The notes: generated by a model from the sequence alone, not told the origin. 64,000 nucleotides of DNA from Ulva prolifera (GCA_023078555.1 CM041199.1:310001-374000); one strand, 5' to 3'. Positions 24,692-37,109 are shown, counted from the stretch's first letter. Translations and numbers: made by a program.

Positions 24692-27600
24692 TCATGCTGT
24701 GGTGCAGGGGGTACCCTTGCCGTCATCGCCAACAGACCAGCTGCCGCACTCCGGCACGCCACAGAACCCTGACGCCGGGCAAGGAGAACCCTGCATCACC
24801 ACACCCGCCAGATTCAGACACACGCACACTCATACCAGCAGGCCAAAACGCCCGCACGAGAGCATGCGGAGGAACATGGCTATGATACAAAGCATGTGCG
24901 CCCGCGACACACGTGTCACACGCATGGCCGACAGGCGTGTCAGACGGAAGAGGGCTGCATTAGCCAGGGTGACACAGCACGCAGCACGCAGCAGAGCATG
25001 ACGGCGTTGCTCCTGTGTTGGTATTGCACGCCGTGTCTGCTGTGCGATATACCTCTTCACCTGTGTCCATGGTGCACAGCACGCAGCACGCAGCACGCAT
25101 CAAGGGGGGGGGGGGGGGGGGGGGCGCACGTCGGGGCAGCCGGAGGTGCAGACGCGGATGCTGCAGTCGTCGCCGCCGAAGCCAAGGTGGCAGAAGCAGC
25201 GGCCCTGGAAGCAGTCGCCCTGGCCGCTGCAGTCGTTGAGCGTGGTCGCGCAGGTGAGGTACCCGGGGCTGAGGCACATCTCGTCGTCGGGCGGGCAGCC
25301 GGCCAGCGTGTCTGCAGCACCACGCCGCCGCGCTCAGCGTGATTGTACACGAGCATCCGCACGCGCTGGTGGACGAAGCGCATGTCAACACTTCACAGGG
25401 TTCTGGGAGCTCTGGCCGCAAGCCTGTGCGCGGCTGCTGTCTGCGCCGGAGCTGCGCCGGTCACGGGCCCCACAGCTCACAACCGCGAGAAGATAACATG
25501 GCCACACATGCCCCACAGCAAGGGACTTGAGACGGCTCAATTGCCCTGGCGCTCCTCGCCGGGCAAAACAATTACACCAGCGGCGTCAGTACAATCCATT
25601 CGCCACCACGAAGCGGTGAGAGAAAGGTTGCGTGGGGCCGCAACCCTGGACGCCCCTACCTGCGCTGATGCCAAGGACCCCGCGGGGAGAACAGCGCGAT
25701 TGTGCGAGCGGGCTGCTCGGATGTGCACGGCAGATACGCTGCGCGTCGGGCAGATGAGAGCACTGGAACTTCCGCGTGTGTTCTGACAACAACGAATCAG
25801 AATACTGCGATGCAGTGCAGATCGCAGATCACAGCGGGGACATTGCAGCAGCCGGTAGCTGGCGGACGGCAGCAGGCCAGGACCCAGGCCAAAAAAAAAT
25901 CTAAGAAAAAGGGTGAAGCTCTCAAAGGACAAAGGAGGGGGGACGGCACCAGAGCAGGGGACCCCGTCAACGAGGACGCGGCCCTCCGGCGAGCAGCTCA
26001 TGTTGCCGAGGCACTGCGGGATGGCGTTCTCATCGTTCGGGTCGAGGTAGCACCGGGCGCCGGGAATCGACTGGCAGTCGAACGAGTTCCTCTCCTGCAG
26101 CACGCCCCACAGCCATGCTCAGATCACGCTGTTTGACCTGGGCGATTCATCGGTGGGCCGTCAGCCATGCCGGGACCTGTGTCTTGGGCAGGAGTGAGAC
26201 GTTTCTGGGTTCCAGGCCACTGGGACATGCACCGACGTCCCCGCGGGCCGTAACGGCAGCGCCGGACACAGATCAAGGTAGAACAAAAATGGAAAGTCAC
26301 TCCCAGGCTCTGCCAGAGACTAGCCACATCTCTCAGGAACCACCGCCTCCAACAACAAACGCTGCCGTCGCAGGCTCTGCAGGGGCCCGTGGCGGGAAGC
26401 TCCGCTTGGTAGCTCTGGGGCAAGGGGAAGCACTTCGCCGGGAAACACATCGAATCCGGGCCATCCCTTCCAAAGTTGACGATCAAAACTGAGGTGGAAG
26501 GGGAGGGTGAGGGGGGGCCACAGCAGGTACGCACCACGGCGACGATGTAGAAGTTGTCCAGCGCCGCGAGGCTCTGGCAGATGCCGTCGCTCGAGTAGTC
26601 GTGCAGGCAGATGTACGAGCGGAACTGCCGCGGCGAGCAGAGGTAGCGCGCCGCCGCGGGGTCCCCGGCCGCACTCTCAAACGTACCGTTCGCAAACTCG
26701 CAGCCGCCCTGCCAGCCGTACGAGTTGAAGCCGCCGCTGCCGTACTTCACGTCGTACCTGCATGCATGCATGTCATGCATGAGTGTTTGGTGCGACGGGG
26801 AGGGCGTGTGAATACGTCCATGAGGCCGTGTCGTGGCACGCGCAGCGCATCAAATGTGTTGCGATCGGTGCGGCTGTTCCCTGCGATGGCCGGAGCTCAT
26901 GTGGTGGTTCATGCCGTGATGTGGTGGTTCATGCCGTGATGTGGTGGTTCATGCCGTGATGTGGTGGTTCATGCCGTGATGTGGTGGTTCATGCCGTGCC
27001 CCACAGCAGCCCTGCAGGTGGTCATAGAGAGGGAGAGGAGGAGCTGGGGGTGCGAACCACCGAGAGTCTTGGAGGACGCCGAGGGAGAGGTCAGTGAGGA
27101 CGTGGCGGTTTGCATGGAAGCCATCGTTCAGCCCGGCAGGGTTCATCAGCTCACCCTGCACACACACATGCACGGTCCCGCACACACCCTAGCCCTCTCA
27201 TGAGACTGGGCGCCCCTGAGCGATGTGAGTGACACGTCAGCACAGGGCGCAGACGCCGTGCCTGCGTGGAGTCGTGGCCGCTGGCAGCCGGCATCCCCCA
27301 GAGCTCCTCACATGTAGCGTCCCGCACACACCCTAGCGCTCTTATGGGACTGGGCGGCCCCCTGAGCTACTGCATCGCATGCACGGCGACGCTCTCGTCT
27401 GCACTGCGTGTTGCCCATGTGGAGCAGCACACACTGGTGGCCACTGGCCGCCGCCAGAACGAGACCCGACCATACGCTCGCGTGGCACGGGAGCATGCGC
27501 GCGGCGTCGGCACGGCGATAGATTCGTGGTGTAAGACACGGGTCATGGGCTCAGGCAGCATGGCGGATCCGTACTGGAGCTGCCGCCAGCAACACGGAAC

Positions 27601-27733
27601 GCGCCGGGATGGGTGCACGCCTCCGGGATCTTGAGGAAAGTCCCAGGCAGAAAAAGCACCCAAAACAACCTCTCACTGCAATGGCAGCATTCACTCTGGT
27701 GGTAATAGGCCTCCGTGAGCTAGGGGTGAAGCA

Positions 27734-27786
<53 letters not shown>

Positions 27787-30700
27787 CGCACGCGGAAGAC
27801 GCGGAGGTCGAAGTGGGCGCCGCCGCCGATGTCGTTCTCGAGGAGCGCCGCGGACAGGGTCGGGCAGCCGAGGTGGGCGCGCACTTCGCGCACCGTGTTG
27901 GTCGTGACGATGCCGGCGCGCGGCGTCACGAAGAACGGCAGGGGGGGGCCGCTCTGCACATCCCCGATGACGTCGGCCTCGCCGGAGTTGTAGCCGAAGA
28001 AGCGCGGGAACAGCTGGTCCGCGATGCCCTGCACCCCAGCACTCGCAGTCTGACCCCCGCACCGCGCAAACTCTCACGGCAGTGGAAGGACTCACTCTTG
28101 TGGTGTGGTCACGGCACATACTTGCGCAGAGGCGACGACACCTGCTCTCACTGCCAGCATGCGCTCCTGTTGTCCACAGGCGCTTTTTGGGCTCAATCAT
28201 ACAGAGGACTTGCCCTTACAGAGGGGCCAGCGTTGTGGAATGAACGGCACAGGCTTCTCAGTGGCCCAGCGAGGTCATGCATGCGCCCACACGCTGCAGC
28301 TGTGCGGCCCTGGTGGCGACACCGGCGATGCATCATGGCTTCAGCGAGGCAGCACACTGCAACCCGAGCTTCTGCCCTGCAGTGGCGGCCCCAACGAACG
28401 GAGCATGTCCCAGAGCATGAACAAGGCATTGTGCCGTGATGCGGGTGGCGAGGTGGGACAGGCGTTGGGGGGGGGGGGGGGCGTACGACAATGTGAATAA
28501 GCTCGTGCATCGCGACCGCGAGGTTGCCGGAGAAGTCAAACTCGGGGCGGATCTGGCACATCCAGATCTGGCCGAAGATGGCGCGGCGCGTGAGGGTCTC
28601 GTACACGACGGGAAGCGCGAGCGCGAGCGCCGACTTGCAGAAGTTGCTGTCCTCCGGGTACGAGGTCACCTTGATGAGGATGTCCGCGTCGATGCCTGCA
28701 CCGCGGCGCCGCGTGGGGTGTGTAACAATGACAATGTTGAAGAGGCTGGTGGCACTGGAGGATGCGGGCGCGCACGACAGGAGCAGAAGCAGGAGCACCG
28801 CCCATGCAAGCCACCGCCGTCACTGGGGGTTTGTGTCGGGGGGGGGGCAGAGCAGCTTGCGCGGTGCTACCTGCCTCCCGAAATTTGTCCTGTGGACATG
28901 TGGAGGGGGGATGCGGCCGCTGCTGAGGTGCGGTTGGCTGTGTGGCTGCGCTTGGAGAGGGCTACAGCAGCAGTGGAGGCAACGTGTGGGAGTTGGGGAG
29001 AGTGGGGGAGGGAGGGGAGGGAGGGGGCTGGCGCGCAGGCGGGAGGAGCCAGGAGGGCGAGGTGTGCAAAAGGCCAGCAGGAGTAATGTCCCAGCCACAC
29101 ACAGCTTTGCATCACTGCCGCCCATGCCACATGATATGCAGGCATGGCAACTGGCGTCACTTAGATCTGGGGGTGATGGTCCACATTGCAGCCGCACATA
29201 GAGGGGGTCGAACCCTCGACCTCAAGATTAACAGTCTTGCGCTCTAACCAACTGAGCTATACGTGCTGCATTTGAGTGATGCTTGATGCACAGTGGTCAC
29301 AAAATACCCTTTAAGTATATGTACGATAAAGCTACGCCACAGTGCACCATTTCAGGCAGGTCCTTGAAAACACATATGTGTGCAGAAGTCCTCTCGCACG
29401 GCCATGACACAACCGCTCTGGCTGCAACATTGCCTGATTGGTCATCAAGGCCGCACCCCACAGCCACAGTCACCGCTGTGGGGTGATGTCTTCATTCCAA
29501 CTAACGTATACGATATCAGCGCAGCTCCCAGTGGATGTGGCGCAGGTGCAGCGCACGACGGTGATACAGTGTTGGGCGATACACTCATCACCTCCACCTG
29601 CGATGGATGGAGGCGGTCCAGTCTTGCGACTGACATGGCCACATCATATGAGTCGCACGAACTTCGAACAGTCATGTAGGGCCCAGTCATGTTGCGTGAG
29701 TTGATGACATTTAGGCTGCTCTGGCAGTCAGGGTGTGGTGCAGGAGTCATGCAGGGCCCGAGCAAGTTGTATGGCCAGCATGGGCGAGAGGTGCAGTGCA
29801 TGATTCCCTTATGCTGCGTAACGTCTGAGTACGCAGATGGCCAGGCTCGCTGAAGTGTGGCCCAGGGGGTCACTGCACCAGAGTCGACGGAGGTGGCCAC
29901 GTGGCGATGGTGCACCAATCGTCGCTCGGCCGATTTCGTGTTGTTCACAGCATCAACAGCGACTGCAGCGACTGCACTGGTGCATAGTATGCTCTCTCAT
30001 GTGATGTGGTTAGGCGCCTCTGATGATGCACTTGAGTGGCGCATGCATGGGTGCGGTGCGCCGGTTCCCTGTGGTGCCTCTGGCGCCGATGCAGGACATG
30101 TGCATAGCGCCGATGCATCACAGAGTCGCATGCCAATATTGATCATCCGGTGACTGCTTGACATTGGAGACGAGACGTGGTGCATGCGCTGTGGCTGCAG
30201 GCCCAACGTCCCAACAAAGTGGCCGGTGGTGCGCACAGCTGGGGATCTGCCCGGGGCAAGCGCAAAAACACACAAGACGCCGTATTCCAGAGGGTGGTGA
30301 GATGTACACAGGCATGCGGAGCAGCCGGGCCGGCGTGGACGGCTCTAGGCGAGCTTGCTGAACACTCGGGAGTACATGGAGTGAAAGGTGGAGGTGCATT
30401 GCTCCACCACAGTCTGTTACCAGGCATATGGGCCAAGCACATCGGCGCTTATGCGACGAGAGGCACTTCGAATATATGACTCAAGTCCGAATGACTTCAG
30501 CTGTGGCGTGACGAAGGGGCGGACTGTGCTTGCGCTAGGACACCAAGGACCGAGCTCAGCAACACGTCCTATGGACACAGTGCCGCCAGCTTCCAGATGG
30601 AGCACATTCGGTAGACACTATCGCTCAGCAAGGACGGCATTGGGCGGTTCTAGTTCCGTAGACTCGCATCTATTGCGACAGTCTTCGATTTCTGCGCGTT

Positions 30701-31294
30701 CTATCTTCGACACAGGACAGGGACACACCTTGGCCGTCGGGTCCTGTCGGGATGGGAAAGCCCTCCAGATCTGTCTCGTTCTCAAACCGCAGCTTTCCTG
30801 AGGGATACCTCACCTGCGCGCACGTCCCGGCTTGAGCGCTCGAGCGGAGCTTGCCGGCTTCCCTGAGGAAAACGTCGGGGCCCGACTGGCTAGCAGCCTT
30901 GCTCTACGATTATCGAAGGCTCCAGTATATACTTAGAACTCAATCACGACGTGTTGTGAGCAGGGCCGATTCGTACCCGTACAAACCGGCCAAGGAGCGT
31001 TGCTGCAGCTGGCATGATCGTGCCCATCACGTACTCAACCGTCTCCTCTGACTGTGTAGGATCCATTGCATTGTAGTAAGCAATTTTGAGTGGGCGCTTC
31101 TGTTCGTCAGGTACTTCTGCGAGTCCTAAGGACCCGTCTGGCTTGACGATGACAGACAACGATGTGTTGTGCATCTGTGGCTGGGCCAGCTTTGCACCGT
31201 GTGTATCCGATAGCCATTGCCTGAATCCCACATCCTCTGACACAGCAAACGCTGATTGCAGAGCACACAGCAGCGTGATGGCCGAGAGCCACAT
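24692..31294 (-). CDS. M8 (gametolysin/leishmanolysin-like) zinc metallopeptidase
   Basis: Nine exons on the minus strand: 31294-30977, 30897-30729, 28695-28487, 28028-27792, 27155-27058, 26757-26535, 26094-25950, 25311-25130, 24790-24692. Every junction keeps phase; total 1680 bases, 559 residues. The N-terminus MWLSAITLLCALQSAFA is a signal peptide. Exon 3 ends with AMHELIHIV, the HExxH zinc site (His226, Glu227, His230), and Gly233 follows. Exon 4 ends GGGAHFDLRVF, whose His304 is the probable third ligand, and exon 5 opens GELMNP with Met315 as the Met-turn; the 11-residue His-to-Met spacing equals that of leishmanolysin. Exons 6-9 are Cys-rich; exon 8 encodes an EGF-like module (CSGQGDCFQGRCFCHLGFGG). 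Expected role: a secreted endopeptidase acting on cell-wall or matrix glycoproteins, as gametolysin does in Chlamydomonas. Intron 2 (2 kb) contains a tRNA-Asn on the same strand. Three donors are followed directly by poly-C. Confidence 0.85.
25104..25124. repeat. 21-base G run at the exon 8 donor of the M8 gene
   Basis: On the gene's strand the intron reads GTGCGC followed immediately by a run of C. Confidence 0.9.
26901..26998 (+). repeat. 20-bp minisatellite, five units
   Basis: The unit GTGGTGGTTCATGCCGTGAT is repeated five times, the last unit differing at its end. It lies in intron 5 of the M8 gene. Confidence 0.95.
27734..27786. repeat. 53-base G homopolymer at the exon 4 donor of the M8 gene
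   Basis: An uninterrupted run of about 53 G (C on the coding strand) starts within the GTGCGC donor of exon 4. The exact length is likely to be uncertain in any assembly. Confidence 0.9.
28467..28481. repeat. 15-base G run at the exon 3 donor of the M8 gene
   Basis: On the gene's strand the donor GTACGC is followed directly by a C run, right after the codon for the last residue of the HELIHIV segment. Confidence 0.9.
29193..29266 (-). tRNA. tRNA-Asn (anticodon GTT)
   Basis: A 74-base cloverleaf on the minus strand: acceptor stem GCACGTA/TATGTGC (7 pairs, one G-U), D arm GCTC...GAGC, anticodon stem CAAGA/TCTTG with loop CTGTTAA (anticodon GTT), T arm GAGGG-TTCGACC-CCCTC, discriminator G. No intron and no encoded CCA. 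It lies inside intron 2 of the M8 gene, on the same strand. Confidence 0.95.
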
Positions 31295-32627
31295 CGCGAC
31301 GGGATTGATCAGTGAATGAAATGAACAAGCGAAGCCTCTGTCGAGGTCTTCTTTAGATAGACAGCTCGGCCACCACATAATGAAAGCGAGAATCACTTGC
31401 AACGGCAAGCAGAGTGGGCACCGCCACGGCAATTCGAAGGCCGCTGCTGCAGTGTCGCAGTTGCGGTTGTGTGCATGTGCATGCGCGACTTGCCTATCGC
31501 AATTGCAGCACCGCGCGCGCGCTCCTTCGCATGTGGAAGGATCGCTGCTCCAGTTTCAGCCTTGTAGCTCTTCCGCAATGACTCAGGCTGCCGTGATTGT
31601 GAGTGTTCAGCGCTTGCCCAAGCTCGGCCTACCATCACAGTGACCGCGTGCATATGTCCCAGGCTATGCCGGCGACTGGACTCCGCTTAGGCTGTCACTG
31701 CGATGGTTCTCTCAAACGTCGGAGACGTGGCTCGAAAGCGTATGCATGATCAGGCTGTCCCGGACGACACGTGGAGCCCTCCCATCGCGATTCGCGAACG
31801 CCGTCCCTGTATACAGCTGTGCAGACCTTGGTCAAAGCTCGAGACTCTCCAGCCTCTCGTCTTCGCAGACGGCATCGCCGCGCCATTTGTCACCAGTCGC
31901 GAGCACCACTACATCATGACCCATGATGCATCAGCTGTAGTAAAAATCGGGAGTACTTGCGTCGTGCAAGCTTGTGCGAGTTCGTGTGCTTCGAAGGTTT
32001 GCAACATCAGCAGAACTGTCAGTCGTTCAAATCGAACCACGATGTGATTCAATATAATCTTGTAAATCAGGCTTACGTATACATTTACGATGCCCATCAT
32101 ATGATGACCGGTCCACGCGTGGCCACGTGCCGCCGGGCGCCACAGAGCGGCACGACGCGTAACCCCGACTCGCGACCGTAACCCCGAATAATTATATTCG
32201 CACAGCGGAAGGTCTCCCGAGTATGTTCCAAGCATGCACACCAGGCATACCCCGGCTGGGACCCTTTAGAGATCTCTTTCAACCCAAAGTCGGCAAGACA
32301 CGGAACAACAAATTGGGCATCTGGCACAGACACTGTACCGTGCTGTGTTCCAGCGAGATTGCCGAGTGGCCTCTTTTAAGAGATAGTCTGCACCAGTGGT
32401 AGTGGCCACACCAACGGGCCACTGGAGGTAATATTTTCACTTGACGCCTTCTTATTTCCACTGAAGCCACCTTTATATGGCTTCACCCTCACCTGGGGAC
32501 CAGAATCCGACACGCCTGGGACCCTGTCAAGTCACCACACACAGGCGGCCAGCAGTGACCATCGCAGCCTTGACAGCCATACGTTGCTGTAGCAGCGGAA
32601 GCTGAAGATCCACACCCACACCACGTG
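31295..32627. other. Spacer upstream of M8, downstream of membrane gene A
   Basis: Presumably holds the M8 promoter and the 3' UTR of membrane gene copy A. Open frames are short and unconvincing, and no repeat or RNA gene was seen. Confidence 0.4.
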
Positions 32628-34394
32628 TCAGCTCTCATCGACATCCACATGTTTGCCAGCAGCCCAGTGTGCTGATCCACCACAGCCCCCATCCGCTGCC
32701 TCCGCCTGGGGCGCAGTATCGCAAGGCACAACCTGACTGATCTTCCCATGAGCCATTGCTTGCCCTCGGCCAGCAGCTGGGGCCTTCTGCTTTCTGTTCC
32801 CGGGGGCGCTGGACAACCGCCGGGCCGCTGACCGCACGGCATCCTGTGCCCGCAGCTGCACCCGCGCCCACGTGGACTCGGGCACCAGCATCATGAAGAG
32901 CACATGGGAGATGGCCAGCACCGTGGTGCCGACGCACATGTAGGCATACCGCCGCATCTCTGCCTGCTTGAATGTCGGTGTCTCGCCGGTGGCTTCGATT
33001 AGACTGTACTCGTCCATGCCACTGAAGATGAAGAACAGGATTGCGGCCACCGTTGACACCTCACACGTCATCTTGATGATGTTAGCCCGAAATTGCTTCA
33101 CAGATAGCGGCAGGTGCGGAGCAATTGCGCCGAGAGCATGCACCTGCAGACTCAGGAGGGGCTGACAAGCCCAGAGCCGAGGCCAGACTCGCTGGCAGTG
33201 CGTCTGCGATCGGGGCAGCAACACCATGGGCCTGATGAACCAGCAACCAGGAACTCGATACAATGACTTATGACAGCGGAGTGCTGTTGTTTAAACAACA
33301 ATTGTGGACCCTCCCTAACACAAAAACGCAACTGAATTGTGCACTGGCGGTGTGATGCAGAGATTCCTGGCGCCACATAGCTCAGCACACCCATGGGACG
33401 CACTTCAACTGATTCAGTGATGTAGTCGATAGCAGATGCCACGATGATGGTACTGGCCACGAGCATGTGAGGGAGGCAAGTGCTTCCACCACGGTATGGG
33501 CAGTGCCCGGATTGCGCCGAGTTCACCATGCGGGCGCCGAAGACAATGTCTGCCCTTGCCTCCTCGAGGCGCGTGCCGAGCAAGACGTACATGGCCAGGA
33601 CTCCCAACACTGATCCTGTCGGACGGGGCTTGTGGACGAACAGCACGTGCTCTGAAATGATCATCCCTGGGACCTGCAGTGCATGGAATGATATAGTAAA
33701 GTATATATCAGACCTTGCCAAGTGCAGCATTGACAGCCTATTCACATTGCGCGACGTATTATAGAAGCATCCAAACTTCGCACCTGGAAGTAGCTTGCCA
33801 CAGTGGTCAGGCTGACATCTCCGAATGGCAGCCAAGCATCAAACAGTTTGTTTGTCCCCGACAGCATCATTCCGACAATGTAGCACAGAATTGCGAGTGA
33901 CATGATGTTCTGACACCAGAATCGTGTCACAAACTGCTTCATCACCATGGCCTCCGTGAAACGGAGGAAGTATGGTGCCCAAAAGATGTTGCAAATATAA
34001 ACGACCAAGACAAAGTACCAAAAAGGATGCCAGCTGGTGCCCCAACCAAGAACACATACCTGGAGGCAACACAGCATAATAATTCGTCCGGTCTCACAAC
34101 CAGATCTGCATGGCCAGGATCGACCCAGGCTGAGCTCTCCAGTATGCAACGCACCATCATGCCTGCCACCATCGACGGGAAGCAAAGAGCCAGGAACAGG
34201 ACAAACCATGGATTCGAATGCCTTTCAGCGAGCAGCTCTGGCGTTGTCTTCAGTTTCTCCATGATCCATCTGAGCCATTCCGAGTGCACGGATGCGCCAT
34301 CAGCAGTGTGCTCCGGTTGTATGTCCACAGTGGCTGATGAAGCTGCACCCATGACCTGTAGATCGTCGTCATCCAAATCCTGTCCTTCCACCAT
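32628..34394 (-). CDS. Multi-pass membrane protein, copy A
   Basis: Four exons on the minus strand, 34394-34155, 34059-33784, 33673-33404 and 33143-32628; all introns are phase 0, giving 433 residues. Donors are GTGCGT, GTGCGA and GTGCGT. Hydrophobic stretches suggest about seven helices: NPWFVLFLALCFPSMVAG in exon 1, HPFWYFVLVVYICNIFWAP and IMSLAILCYIVGMML in exon 2, VLGVLAMYVLLG and MLVASTIIVASAIDYI in exon 3, VSTVAAILFFIFSGM and CVGTTVLAISHVLFMMLVP in exon 4. The N-terminus is acidic and soluble, with WLRWIMEKL before the first helix; the C-terminus is a basic, Ala/Gln-rich soluble tail. No family recognised. The ATG at 34394 is used because the upstream ATG of copies B and C is lost here; an in-frame ATG at 34478 is an alternative. 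Its C-terminal tail is shorter than in B and C by an internal deletion. Confidence 0.65.
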
Positions 34395-35013
34395 TTTGAT
34401 GTCGCTATTGAATGTGCACACACTTGTTCTGATTGCGTGCTGGCGGTTCGCATCAATACCGAATCGTATCGAAAGCAAGCTATTCGTTCAAAGCGATAAT
34501 CATCATCTTTTACATTGCTTGGCTGAATATAGCAGCACCCTGCGTTTCTGACGCTCGGCCACGATCTCAAGCTCACCACCCGCAGGTTACACGAGAGACA
34601 CATGTATTGCCCAAAGTGCTCTGTCGACATGATCGATAAACTTCAGTGGAAAGCTTTCAGCTCTCGCTGCTTGGGTCAGTCTGTACAGAGCTCTTCAACG
34701 TCGAGGTCACCGGCCGCATGTGGTTTCAAGGACAAACGCTGCAGTGACAAGTGGTGCAACCAACAGCTCGCTTCGTGCAGTTGTTGTTCGAATTGGGCAC
34801 GTTCACTATTTTCTGGGGGCTTGAGTATCAATGTTTGAGCATTTTGCAGGCCCAATTGATGTTCCACGAGCAGAAACATAGTTAACTGCATCGCACGTTG
34901 ACTCTCCATGGAAATTGGCAAATCTCAGTCCGAATCACATACCACGGATCGGCAGTTGTGTGGCAATGCGGTAGGCTCACGTCCGCGACAATGATCAATG
35001 TTGCGTGCAGACT

Positions 35014-36215
35014 TTCTGAAGCATTTCACGGCAGACGCGACGGATCTGCTAAAGTGAGCACGCCAGTGCACGGAGCATGGCTGGAATGGATCATGCGGGT
35101 GATGAAAATGACCCATAACCGCTTGCTGAATGACATAGACATCTGTGGCTTGCGCTGTGCCTTGCTCTTTGCATCCCGTCCGTGACCGCAAACATGACGG
35201 TACGGAGTTCATCGGCAAGACCTGGCCCTCCGCTACTTCTTTGTGATTGTCTGACGCTGCATCAAATTTCGACAGTGGTATAGCATCTAGCGCCTATTTC
35301 GGGAACAAGGTGGCCTCCTGGTGTTTTGTGTTGTAGCCTATAGCGGCTATAACTTATAGATGTGCATTCTCAACATCTTCTGGGCGACATTCTGCCTCCA
35401 ATTCACAGACAGCGAATTCATGAAAACTTTCAAAGACAGCGAATTCATGAAAACTTTCATGACGCGCTCATGGTGTCAATGAACGATGAGATTGGCCACC
35501 TCATGCAATGTTTTTCGGCTTGACAACTGCTGTGACCAGGCCCTTAGATGCTAGGCTGCCTTTTTGGAGACGTCAATCTGCGACATTGGCCTTTTCCATC
35601 CCGGAGTGTGATCTTGCAACTGTCCGGCGCTCGTGATCCCGCACTTGACAGCTTCACAAAACTCCACTGGGTGAAGATGCTTGATTGTAGACTGATCGTG
35701 TGTCACTATGGCCTTGCATGCAGCATGACTTGACATACGGGAAGGGTAGATGGCTGGTGCAAGCGTCGGGCCAATGGCATGTGACACCATTGAACCAGAC
35801 CGTGTGAAAATCAAAAAATCTTGGGCCATTGTATGGCAGAGCACCAGCACAAACACCTTGAACCAAGCCAGTCATGAGTCCATGGGTCTCCATGTGGTCA
35901 ACATGACTGTGGCCATATCATCGTCTGCAGATCCCATCCAGGCTGCTTCCTGAGTGTGTGCACAGCGACTGCCGTATGGGATCAGTATTGGAGGTGTAGC
36001 CATGTATGCCATCCTGGACGCATGTGCCGAGGATGGCATACATGGCCAGGACTCCATTACCGATACCACAGATATTGTCCGTGGTGCCCGTGTGGTCACT
36101 GTACTGTCCGTACTTGGGCATGATCAACTGGCCCCACAAGTTCGCAGCCAGCACCATCATCGTAGTTTCAGTTTTTGACTACGTCACAGAAGTCATTGAA
36201 GGGCGCTCCATTGGT
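35014..36215 (+). pseudogene. Inverted relic of the membrane protein gene
   Basis: Plus-strand decayed copy of the gene that is intact on the minus strand at 32.6, 38.2 and 45.6 kb. Exon 1 relic about 35040-35180 (HGAWLEWIMRVMKMT against the family's AWLRWIMEKLHTT). Exon 2 relic about 35358-35600 (LNIFWATFCLQFTDSEF; MTRSWCQ; LFGDVNL), with an internal 27-bp duplication. Exon 3 relic about 35985-36215 (GVAMYAILDACAEDG; HKFAASTIIVVSVFDYVTE). Stops and frame changes break every exon, and exon 4 is missing. Confidence 0.65.
35407..35459 (+). repeat. Tandem duplication, 27-bp period
   Basis: The block beginning AGACAGCGAATTCATG occurs twice, at 35407 and 35434, inside the exon 2 relic of the inverted membrane gene. 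Confidence 0.9.
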
Positions 36216-36224
36216 CCAACACTG

Positions 36225-36845
36225 GGGATGGCTGGGGATGCGTGTGGCGCCTTGAGGTTGTGCATAAATGACCTTGCCTCCATCACACCTACTCCAGCAC
36301 GCACCTGACGCCGGGCCCGGAGAACTTTGTACCACCACCACCACGCATGCCACAAAGTTCATCGCACAGACACAGGCGCGTGCCTGCAAGCCAACATGCA
36401 TACACACATGAGCATGCTGAGAAGCAAGGGTACACAACACATCGGGTAGCCATTCGTCCCGTGACTCACGGCAAATCCTGACAGGCGTATCCGGTGAAAG
36501 AGGACTGCATCGGCTTAGGCAACACAGCACGCAGCACGCAGCAGGCAAACGCCGCGGCGTGTGTGTGCAGTGTACTGACTCCTGTTTTGTTTTGCACGCT
36601 GTGCCTGCGGTGCCACCTACCTCCCCACCTTTGTGCCCATAACCCAACATGCAGGGCAGTGTCAGGGGGGAGGGGGCCAATCATCGGGGCAGGGGGTGGT
36701 GCAGGCTGGTCACAGCCGAGGTGGCAGAAGCAGCGGCCCTGGAAGCAGATGACCTGGCCGCTGCAGTCGTTGAGGGAGGAGCCGCAGGTGAGGCACCCGG
36801 GGCTAAGACACCTTTCGTCGTCGAGCGGGCAACCCGCCAGTGTGT
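36225..36845 (-). pseudogene. Relic of the last two M8 peptidase exons, copy 1
   Basis: Minus-strand copy of M8 exons 8 and 9. The exon 8 copy starts at 36845 after a TTGCAG acceptor and reads DTLAGCPLDDERC, then DCSGQVICFQGRCFCHLG, after which it diverges and loses the last Cys of the EGF-like module. The exon 9 copy (about 36327-36225) reads SPGPASGACWSRCDGGK and runs on past the normal stop. No catalytic exon lies upstream, so it is a partial duplication. Confidence 0.7.
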
Positions 36846-37109
36846 CTGCAACACCTTGCAAGGCTCACCCTGACCCACATGCGAGCGTACGCATGTGCTG
36901 GGAGTTGGACAACACCTCCGCCACCCTGGGCGGCCTTCTCCACGCTGCCGCCTTCCTCGCCATCTGGCTCGATGGGTCGCATCTCGGCTGCGCACACGCG
37001 GATAGCAATCCTCGGCTTCCACCCCGGCATCCCGGAGGACGAATTCTACGAGGGCAGCTGCCCTGCGCAGGGGCTTATTTCTCCGCCTCTTGGCAACTGT
37101 ATAGTCTAG
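36840..37109 (+). other. Doubtful plus-strand ORF
   Basis: The open frame ends with a protein-like stretch ILGFHPGIPEDEFYEGSC and then stops. It overlaps the start of the M8 relic on the other strand. No family recognised; it may be an exon fragment of a lost gene. Confidence 0.2.

Noticed and set aside
25057-26136. Plus-strand ORFs over the M8 gene
   Set aside because: They are shadows of M8 exons 7 and 8 and of the poly-C introns; the minus-strand exons keep phase and show the EGF-like Cys pattern.
26901-26998. CRISPR array
   Set aside because: The repeats are contiguous without spacers; this is a minisatellite in a nuclear intron.
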